DNA from: Oasisia sp. SBJ-2009
Taxonomy: Eukaryota > Annelida > Polychaeta > Sabellida > Siboglinidae
DNA length: 64,000 bases
Direction of reading: 5' to 3'
NCBI GenBank assembly: GCA_964017155.1
Contig: OZ024858.1
Span: 31,054,687-31,118,686, forward strand
In this document: positions 49,634-60,200 of the stretch, piece by piece
Layout of the letters: each line of letters opens with the position of its first letter
How positions within the stretch are numbered: the stretch's first letter is position 1
Made by a program: the position numbers and the translations under genes
The notes under the pieces: generated by a model
What the model was told of the DNA's origin: nothing
Seen by the model: only the letters and a program-made list of their open reading frames with translations
The model's database searches: none

Positions 49634-50364
49634 TGACACGTGCATCGTCTATACTGGATCAGACTCCAAAGCGCGAAATCTCCAGGAAGCAGCCGATGCG
49701 GCATATCTGTGGACAATCCAAAACGACATGAAAATCAACAAAAGTAAGACAACAGAGCTTGTTATTGATTTCTCTAAAACAAGGACAAACTTCCCAACCA
49801 TACGTATCGACGGAACAGACACTCAGCGAGTAACCGAGGCGAAGATACTTAAAATTGGCATTACCATCACCAACAACCTGACATGGGACGTACACGTTGA
49901 TGAAATAACACGAAAAGCAGGCAAGAGGCTGTTTCTACTGCTACAACTCAAACGATCAGGCATTCCCGTCGAAGACCTTCTGACGGTATATACAACGGTG
50001 ATCCGGCCTACTCTGGAATACGCATATATGTCCAGCATGGTCGACCTCACTCACATTGGGTCTCCAAAGTGATATGGAGCGAGTACAAAGACGTGCTATG
50101 AACATCATATACCCGAACACTACCTATACCGAAGCATTAGCGAATGCACAGCTGCCTTCACTGAAACAAAGACGTGCGCAGTTATGTGAACATTTCTTCA
50201 CACAAATTGAAGAGCCGCAGCACAAACTGCATAAACTTCTACCAAGAACTGCAACATACAATACAAGATGCCGTACTCGATATCCTTATCCCAGAGTCAA
50301 AACAAACAGGACTAAGAACTGCTTCATTAACTGGTGCCTTTTCAACCAAAAGAACTCAAAGTGA
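49593..50364 (+). pseudogene. LINE reverse transcriptase, C-terminal parts in two frames
   Basis: The frame 49593-50072 carries YKYVDDT and the thumb/C-terminal region up to a PTLEYA motif. A second shift near 50020-50036 moves the remainder, with MERVQRRAMNIIYP, into the frame ending at 50364. Together with the upstream piece this is one broken polyprotein. Confidence 0.83.
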
Positions 50365-50723
50365 CACTTTGCAAACTTTCGTGAATGCTGATATAGATGG
50401 AAATGTGTGAAATATTGTAAAACCTTAATTTATTCTTTAGATCTATTTATTTTAATGTTTTAAAGTATTTATTAAAATATTTTATTAAAGTATTTTTATA
50501 AGTTTAGTTAAATAATCACAGAAAATATGTTTTAATGTCTTAACCTATTTAAATTACCTTTATAGATGCATTTCAAATAAATTATTCTCTACTTTTTTAA
50601 TAAATTTTATATTTATGCTAATGTTTTAAATTATATATTATTTCAATCTATTTTAACAAATATATTTTGCATGTTTTATGTACCTATTTCAGTCTGTATT
50701 GATTGCCAAGAGAATGAAATAAA

Positions 50724-51221
50724 CCAACGCTGAATGCCGGAAACTGTTTGTTTACATGTATCATTGCGCAAGTCTGACAGCGCTTTTCACTGGAATTCCC
50801 TTCGTCGAGGTCTAAACCAATCAGTGAATTCTAACTGACGATCGAGGCTCGAGTTCGATCGCCAGGACATTTTTTCGTCTTTTGTTCCTTTTTATCTTAA
50901 AATGGCATATTATGTAAACATAAGTTGATAGGTATTTGAGTAAAACAATATATGGTGTAAGGGGTTTACTGGAAATTTTTATTTTAAACATGGCGGAATT
51001 CAGAATGCAACTTTAAGGCCCGATTCTGACCGGGTGAACATCGTGTATTGGCGTCGGAGATTCTTGGCGTCTGCTAAACAGTCGCGCATCAACCCCTTTT
51101 ATCCATGTAAACATGGCAGCTGTTTTGGGCAGTGCTTGCCTTTGGTGCACAATAAATCGTTTGAAATGAAGGTTTACATTCTTTTTGTAATGCGGTTTGA
51201 CGCTTAGCAATCGAACCGATC
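50724..51221 (+). promoter_or_regulatory. CCZ1 5' flank
   Basis: About 500 bp between the LINE tail and the CCZ1 start codon. It contains AAACATGGCGGAA at 50986-50998, which resembles a YY1-type element, and no clear TATA box. An in-frame TGA at 51198-51200 precedes the start codon. The transcription start is not determinable by eye. Confidence 0.35.
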
Positions 51222-51296
51222 ATGTCGAAGAAATCTGACATATTGTTGATGAACTTTTTCATTTTTAACTCCACCTATGGACCAAAAGAAGGGGAG
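51222..51296 (+). CDS. CCZ1: CCZ1 exon 1
   Basis: 25 codons beginning MSKKSDILLMNFFIFNSTYG; donor GGGGAG|gtgagt, phase 0. The start is the first ATG after an in-frame stop at 51198. The N-terminus is shorter than in human CCZ1, which carries an alanine/glycine-rich extension. F-F-I-F-N-x-x-Y/F-G-P is the conserved first strand of the longin domain. Confidence 0.93.
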
Positions 51297-54200
51297 GTGA
51301 GTGCTTCGGATGTGACTGAACTACAGTCTACATACATGATACACTGACACAATCAAAATGGGCTGAACCCACTGTGGTTACAATGTGGTACTGACTGAAT
51401 CGAGTGATTGTGGCGTTAGTGCCATTGTGACAATGCGAGTGGGATGTCGCAAGGGTAATCAGACTCGGTGACTAGTCTTAAGTCTTATAAATTACCAACA
51501 GTCACCAAATACATACAAAGTCAAAGATATAAAATGTAATAGTCTACACCTTAACTTATTGAGGCTTAACTTTTAGCTTTACAGTCTACACACAATAATA
51601 CATATTTATAATACTTAACTATTATAATGTACACTTGTGACGTGATCAACATTAAGTCTGTTAAGCGGCCCGCACACCGAGAATAGTCGCTTAAGACGCA
51701 TCGAAAAATGTGTCTAGAGCACGTCTTGAGCGAATCTTCTCGGTGTGCAGGCCGCTTAACATACTTAATGTTGATCATGTCACAAGTTTACATTATAATA
51801 GTAAATAGTTAAGTACTATAAATATGTATTATTATGTGATGTGGAGCTAGAACCTAGACACGTTTTCGATGCGTCTTGACTCTTGACCGCAGCTTGAGGT
51901 CAAGTCTTGAGCTAGTCTCAAGGTGATTTGCCTGCACAACACGGAGACTTGCTCAAGACTCACTAAAGACGGGTCGACGTGCGCGCTCATGTGGCCATGG
52001 TGGAAACAAAATGGCGGGCACATTTTATAATACCTTTCTTGGTAACATTTGGCCAGACATTAACAACAAACTTTTAACTGTTGTTAATTTATGTATGTAT
52101 AATATTGATATTTGATATATGTGTATATTATATATAATTATATATACATATATATATATATATACTGTATGATCACCAACTGTTTCATCGTGACACACAA
52201 CCAGACATAGCTGAGACATAGGACCCACAAATGTTGATGCTGCCATCTTCGACAAGAGTTGAATCACTCAAAACAACTTTTTGCTAAATGCTTGGAGTAA
52301 TTGTAAAGAATTAAGATGGCCTCAACATCTTCTGTCCAAGTGTCTGCCATATTCAGCTTTGTACGAAGTACTTATCATGTGACTCCAGCCTCCAGGCCCG
52401 CTCTTCATTGGCAACTCGCCTCAACTGCGTCTGGTCTCGAATTGCCCGCACACCAACTAATTTTTGAGACAAGACGCGCTCAAAACTCGCTCACGACATA
52501 ATTCATGATGTTGATGTAAACAACTATAATATTTCAATTTATTGAACAAAATTGTAAGCAACTTTATACATTAATAGCAGCGCAGTGGCTCAGGGGTACA
52601 GCATTGGCCTCTCGACTAAGAGAACCCTAGTTCGAACCTTGTCATGTAAAACTTTGGGCAAGTTTTTTTCACACTCTACGTTGCTCCAGTTCACTTGGCT
52701 GTATGAATGAGTACCTGGCTATAGACAGTGGTGAATATTTATGTACATGCAGTCATCACGATTTATGCCGCGTGGCTGAATGCTTCCCAGAGAAACCAAG
52801 ATGGTCTTCGATTGAGCAGATCTGCAAGGGAGTAAAGTGTAAAAGTGCTTCAAAATGAGCAATCCTAAAGATTGGAAGCTGCGCTATATACGAACTTACC
52901 TTTACCTTTTTAAAAATTCACAATAGGAAAGTTTTGAATGAATTGCCCGTGATATTTATACTATGAATGCTTTGTATTTTTAATTTAGTTTTAAACATAA
53001 TGAGGATGAAACCATGTGCATCTGTTGAGCATGTACATGATTATCATCTTATGTGCAAAAACGTTTTTCAGTACAAACAATAATGCAGTGTTTTTGAGTC
53101 AGACATTGGGTCAAATACATTGAAGTGTCAGTAATTAGCACTGTTGGGTGAAGTTGCAGTGAAGGTAATCAGTTTGGCAGGCATTACATGTCATCTTGAA
53201 TCAGAAATGTTGATACTGACAATGTATTTGAAAAAGTATTTGAAAGTTTTTGAAAAAGTCAAATACAACTACTTTTCATTCTTAAAGGTTAAATACAAAT
53301 ACTTGGATTTTTTTTAATACTTTCAAATACAAATGTATTTGACCCCCCATGTCTGATTGGATTCGAAGATATCACTAAACATCCAACAAAAATCGTGTTT
53401 CAGGAAGAGAAGAAGATTCTCTACTTCTACCCACCGGCCACAGATGTAGATGAGAAAATCAAACAGGTTGGCTTCTGTGAAGCCATTATTCAGTTCACAT
53501 CGTAAGTGTGCCTGCCCCTGTTGAAAGTGATTTAACAATATTGCACCAAATTAGGTACAAAGGTAACTTAATAAGATTAAATCAAGTAAGTAATAATAAG
53601 CAATGCAAAAATTGGGTGTAGATTTAAGTGCCTGTTCCAATGATTGTTTTACTTATTTTAACTAATGCTAACTTTTGTTAAGCTTATGACATCTGTACTA
53701 TTATTTACCAGGCACTTTCATGTAAGCAACCATCATCTTTAAATTCATCGATTACCGGTACTCCTGTAAGAAACCCTATCAAGCACCAGTCATGTAGTTT
53801 TTATTTTGTCACTCCTGTACATAATTGCCACACCTGTATATCACTGCCAGACCTGTACATCATTGCTACAGCTGTATATCATTGCCACACCTGTACATCA
53901 TTGCCACACCTGTATAGCATTGCCACACCTGTATATCATTGCCACACCTGTATATCATTGCTACAGCTGTATATCATTGCCACACCTGTACATCATTGCC
54001 ACACCTGTACATCATTGCCACACCTGTACATCATTGCCACACCTGTACATAATTGCCACACCTGTATATCACTGCCAGACCTGTACATCATTGCTACAGC
54101 TGTATATCATTGCCACACCTGTACATCATTGCCACACCTGTATAGCATTGCCACACCTGTATATTATTGCCACACCTGTATATCATTGCTACAGCTGTAT

Positions 54201-57200
54201 ATCATTGCCACACCTGTACATCATTTCCACACCTGTACATCATTGCCACACCTGTACATCATTGCCACACCTGTATATCATTGCCACACCTGTACATCAT
54301 TGCCACACCTGTACATCATTGCTACACCTGTATATCATTGCCACACCTGTACATCATTGCCACACCTGTACATCATTGTCACACCTGTATATCATTGCCA
54401 CACCTGTACATCATTGTTACAGCTGCATATCAGTGCCACACCTGTACATCATTGCCACACCTGTACATCATTGCTACAGCTGTACATCATTGCCACACCT
54501 GTACATCATTGCCACACCTGTACGTCATAATCGTCATTGCTACAGCTGTATATCATTGCCACACCTGTACATCATTGCTACAGCTGTATATCATTGCCAC
54601 ACCTGTACATCATTGCCACACCTGTACATCATTGCCACACCTGTATATCATTGCCACACCTGTATATCATTGCCACACCTGTACATCATTGCCACACCTG
54701 TACATCATTGCCACACCTGTATATCATTGCCACACCTGTATATCATTGCTACAGCTGTATATCATTGCCACACCTGTACATAATTGCCACACCTGTATAT
54801 CATTGCCACACATGTACATCATTGCCACACATCATTGCCACACCTGTACATCATTGTCACACGTGTACATCATTGCTACAGCTGTATATCATTGCTACAC
54901 CTGTATATCATTGCCACACCTGTATATCATTGCCACACCTGTACATCATTGCCACACATGTACATCATTGTCACACCTGTACATCATTGCTACAGCTGTA
55001 TATCATTGCTACACCTGTATATCATTGCCACACCTGTATATCATTGCCACACCTGTACATCATTGCCACACATGTACATCATTGCCACACCTGTATATCA
55101 TTGCCACACCTGTATATCATTGCTACACCTGTATATCATTGCCACACCTGTACATCATTGCCACACCTGTATATCATTGCCACACCTGTATATCATTGCT
55201 ACACCTGTATATCACCTGCTATATTGACCGTGTTCTGTTTGCCAGGACCTTCAGCGACCAGCCGTGTGAGTCCGTCCACAACCAGAAGACGAGACTGCTC
55301 TTCTACGAGGCTGAAGCCAACTTCTGGTTCGTCATGGTGAGGCTGTGAAGAATATAACGACACTCTAATAATAATAACGTTTTTTATTTCTGACACAAAT
55401 CTATATGTACATACAAGCAAAACTATTTTTTATAAATAAATAAATAATACAAGGATATAGACACACAACATAAATAAAACTATTATTATTATGGTGTTTA
55501 TATATATATATATATATATATATACAGTATGTATATATACATGTTTACACGGATAGCCCTGGAAAAAGATGTATGATGTATGTGCCCTGCAGAGATAGAA
55601 CTACCCATTTGTGCCTTGTTTTAATTTTATATGCCCCAAATATGATGATTAAAATTATATTATTTTGAATACGATATAATGAACATTTAAATAACCTTGT
55701 AAGTTTCAGCAACGATATTTATATCAGACATATACTATTATTGCTACTAATTCGTTTTACAAACAAAGAAATGCAGATTATCCATGCCCGTCGTTTCTGG
55801 GTTTTGTGCCTACTGCTGTTGAGATCTAAAGATGTACCAGTCTTTGTCGGCTTGCTACTTCTACAGTGCGGCCGGAAAGTGAAATTCTGCTAGCCTCCCT
55901 CAATCAACACCCTCATCAGCTGGTTACAGTGCTGGAGGGTGAGGAGAATCTGTGAGATTGATCACTCATAATGTTGAATGATAGCAAGTTCATCATGACC
56001 ATGGGACACTCTAGCGGACAACCAGTGTACAACACACCCAAAAGGCAAAATAAAAACATCTCAGTAATGCAATTCTCTGCCACACGTTTCTGGTGAGCCG
56101 AGATAAGGGCCTAATTTTTCTTAAATAAACATGTTATGTTTGTTATGTACATGCTGCAGGAAAGAGTGTGCCATTTCAGCATAAGATGTGCCATTTGCGC
56201 AGAGATGTGTCGGTCTTTGGCGGCTTGCCACTTCAAAAGTGCTACCGGAAAGTAGTAGGGAAAGGCAGGGAATAAGAGAAAGGAGTGCATACTGAGCTAC
56301 GCAAGAACTTGTTTGATATGCTTGGTGCTACAGGAAAGTTTTGGATGTCATTTCATCTTTACATCTGCAGTGGTACTTGCAAAATGTCAGTCTTCTATCT
56401 TGGCCCACCTGGGAATCTTTGTTGGTGTCTCGATTCAGCCGTACATTCGCCTACTTTCAGAGTGTCAGCATTCCTTACAGTCAGCGTGTGAAGGATGGAC
56501 AGACGTTTGTGGAGTACCACGAGGAAGACGTCCAGGACTCCCTCTATAGGGTCGTCCTACAGCAGGCACACAGCATGTTTAAGGCAAGTCTGAGGTCGAA
56601 AACACTTGCCAACAAGGCTCAACATTAGCTTTCAGAAAACACTCATTTGTATTTGTACCGACAAAAAGTGTGTTAACTATACAAAGGTTTTCAAGTTACC
56701 CTGGGCATATTGTCAGCATGTGGGAACATTTGCATACCTAGGGGAGGTAGAATTTGTATTCGGATAACAAAGGCAGCCCAAGTTCTGTACGGCAGTGTGT
56801 GTGTGGGTGAATAGTCAATAATGAGGTCTTGCTCTGTCTTGTCGCAACTAAATGATAATAATAATAATAAACTCTATTTAGACACTAAAATCCTAAGTAA
56901 AACTCTTCAGTAGTGTTGGCAATAGTAGTTAAACATTATACAAAATAAATATAATGAAAGTACAAATAAAACATGTGTATGTAAAGCTAAATCATTGCTG
57001 TACAGAACTGGACTAGAGAAACTAAAACTAAATCAAAGATGGTATTGTTGTAATTTATATTACGTCTCACTGTAGTCAAGAAATATATGCTGGTTGCATG
57101 TTGTTGTTAAACCATAAGCCACTTTAGTGTTGCTCAGATTTGTCCGTGGTGTCTTCTGAAGCACTAGTAACTGGTTGGATGCTCTTTCAGCTGTTCAACG

Positions 57201-60200
57201 GCCCCTTCCACGGGGTGATTGAAAGAAGTGGCATTGACAGCTTGAAGCACAGATTCGAACAGTTTTACACAAAAGTAAGTAGCATCGTTGATGTAACATT
57301 TGTGTTAAATTGCATTCAACTGTTTTTTTAAAGAAAGTATGTAAACTATGACTAAGATTTACTTATTTTATCAGTCTTGCTGTTCTGTATTTCATAGTAT
57401 GTAAATTACACTTTTGACAATAATCTCAGAATGCAACATTAACAGTGGCTACAATAGTAGATGGAACGAGGAAGTCATACTTGCTGTAGCACTCTTTGTA
57501 ATTATTTATTAACGTTTTTGAATTCTTACAAATTAAATAATTACAAATATTGGAATAAAATAAAACAATGAGAGGGCAGACTAGTACCCCAGTATCCAGT
57601 ATTTTTAATAGAGTAATAGATGCCCATAAAATAATGCCATTTATATCAGGTAGATGCTTGGTAAGCTTCAGATTAATACTTATTTACAAATTAGCTGCAT
57701 TTTTTTGGGCATTTAAATTACGTTTTTAAAGTGTGCTAAAACAATCTGTATTGTTTGTCAACAACACTGGTTGTTACACTGCTAACACATGTTTGCTGGT
57801 ATCAAATACTGCCAAGTTTTTTTCCAGTATTTGCTGACACTGAACTTGAAGCATAGTGACATTCTGGACATCTTTGACGGCATTCACTTTCTGCCCCTGG
57901 ACAAGAACACTTACCTCCGTATCCAGTGCTTCATCAACCAGATAGAAGCTGCGTTCCCACAGATTAAATACACAGCATTCCTTTATAATGACCAGGTTGT
58001 CTGGTGAGTACACAGTATTCTTCTATAGCGACCAGTTTGTCTGGTGAGTACACAGTATTCTTCTATAGCGACCAGTTTGTCTGGTGAGTACACAGTATTC
58101 TTCTATAGCGACCAGGTTGTCTAGTGAGTACACAGTATTCTTCTATAGCGACCAGGTTGTCTGGTGAGTACACAGCATTCCTCTATAATAACCAGGTTGT
58201 CTGGTGAGTACACATAATTCCTCTATAATAACCAGGTTGTCTGGTGAGTACACATAAGTCCTCTATAATGACCAGGTTGTCTGGTGAGTACACAGTATTC
58301 TTCTATAGCGATCAGTTGTCTGGTGAGTACACAGTATTCTTCTATAGCGACCAGGTTGTCTGGTGAGTACACAGTATTCTTCTATAGCGACCAGGTTGTC
58401 TGGTGAGTACACAGTATTCTTCAGTAGCAACCAATAACCATTGATCCACAAACCTTAGGGTTACAACGGTATGTCATGCTATTTTGTAGGTCTAAATAAA
58501 ATGTCTTGTTCTTGTCAATTTCCAAGCAAGCTACCAATTTCAGGTACTGTTCTGGAACGTGTAATTCATCTGGTGTCGAATGTATATTCATATTGGTTAC
58601 AGGCATGATAGTATTGCCATTATAATGTTTATTTAGGCATAATAATAATAATAGCATACACTTTAAGCGTAGTGATCATGTGTTCGTTAAGTGTCCTTCA
58701 CATGTGTGACCTTCACCTTGTAGGAGTGGCCTTGAGCAGGAGGACATGCGGGTCATCTACCGCTACTTGAAGACGACCCTCTTCCCCTCCTACATGGAGC
58801 AGGAGTTTCAGGTTCAGTCTTCCCCGGCTCACTCCAGTGCCCTCTCAAGCCCTGCCTGCAACCCGGGACACTACGGAAAGTTAGTGACATCAGGGATGGG
58901 CATCATCCCACTAGCCCCCATGTCTCTAGCTAGCCTCCGGCCCAGTAACCCCCGAGGTGTGAGAATTGAGTGCCAGTAGCCCCACCATTCAGTATGCTGT
59001 TAGTTTAAAGGGATACTCCGTGAGAGATTCACAGTATTAACTTACATATGTATACTCCTAGTAACTGTGCACAAAAATCGTTAATAAACAATTAGTTATA
59101 GTTTAATGGTATCAAAAACATGCTATCTTAGATTCAGGGCGCTGCCATCTTAAAACTTATGCACCAGTAACGTAAGCCGAATTGTTTATGTCACTGGCGC
59201 ATTGTTGAAAAAGGCAAGGATTGGCGGAATCTTCGGTAATAATTGTGATAGTAACGTAAGCAATCCGCGACGTACTGGATACATCAAATACCATTGGACA
59301 CAAATAGGAAGTTCGAATGTCCATGCGCCAGTGACCTAAGTGGTTTATGTCACTGGTGCATAAGTCTCAAGATGGCAGCGACCTGAATCCAACATGGAGT
59401 GTTTCTAGTACAATTACACTATAATTAATTGTTTATTAACGATCTTTGTGCACGATTACTATACACAACCTATATATTATACAGATGTAAGTAATCCCTT
59501 TAACACACACCCTCTTTGTAGATTATTTTAATTGTATGTTGCGTCATTTGACTTTCACGCATGAAGCTCATTGTTCTCAGAGGTAAAGTAAATCCTCTAC
59601 ATAAAGTGGTTTGAGGTGAGCAAAACCCACTTGGACAGGAATACCTGCTGTGTGACCATGAAATACACTGTATTTCACATCTCAGTGCCACTGGACACAT
59701 CATGGACTATTTCATATACATTCAGTGATTATTCCTGCAAAACAATCAACTTTGATCACGCAGTGCAATCTTTCCTTATAACATCTAACAACATAAATGC
59801 CTTGAACATTAATGTTTTTATCTTTATATTACCATTTTAATTACTTACCTTAATGGTTAGTTACATATACTACTTTAAGACATATCAAAGAGGTTTTTAC
59901 GGTTTCCTTCCGATAAAAAATAACTGACATTTATCTTCACCAAGCCTATGAAATATATGCTATGTTTTACACATTCATTCCTAAGTACATCTTTTTATGT
60001 AGAATTTGTTTGTACAGGTTCATTCTGGGTCCACCAAATGTGCACGACATCACGTGTCCAGGGAAGACTCATCGCACATATCTCAACACGCACACGGACA
60101 CAACAGAAGAGTGCCACCTGGTGGTGTATCGGGCACTTAGTGCCACAATATGCTTGTTTGTTGAAGGTGAGCGAATGGAACATTTCTTTCTCGTATAAGC

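Larger units (their letters stand above)
48070..50723 (+). mobile_element. Non-LTR retrotransposon, CR1/L2/Jockey-like, 5'-truncated
   Basis: It begins inside the endonuclease domain (GDFNHLP at about 48120, then LDKIYTN and a VGNADHNVV motif near 48275). It continues through a full reverse transcriptase with KAPGPDSIPSW, LRPISLTAVLCK, LLLDFSKAFD, GGVPQGTKLGPVLF and the catalytic YVDD at 49626-49637. It then has the C-terminal ERVQRRAMN-like segment and an AT-rich 3' tail ending GAATGAAATAAA at 50712-50723. A stop at 48458-48460 and frameshifts near 49590-49620 and 50020-50036 inactivate it. It lies between two divergent host promoters. Confidence 0.85.
51297..53403 (+). other. CCZ1 intron 1 with several mobile elements
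   Basis: 2.1 kb holding a foldback element (51591-51838), further related inverted pieces up to about 52500, a SINE (52575-52915) and a hAT-like MITE (53100-53355). No exon was seen. Confidence 0.75.

Noticed and set aside
53806..55348. Very long His/Cys/Thr-rich open frames (up to 393 codons), one ending in CCZ1-like sequence
   Set aside because: They are reading frames through a stop-free 19-bp minisatellite. The CCZ1-like end is exon 3, which has a good acceptor at 55246.
58880..58979. Continuation of CCZ1 exon 7 to the stop at 58977
   Set aside because: The 33 extra codons lack family similarity, and the donor at 58880 joins exon 8 in phase at the conserved HYGK-FILGPP junction.
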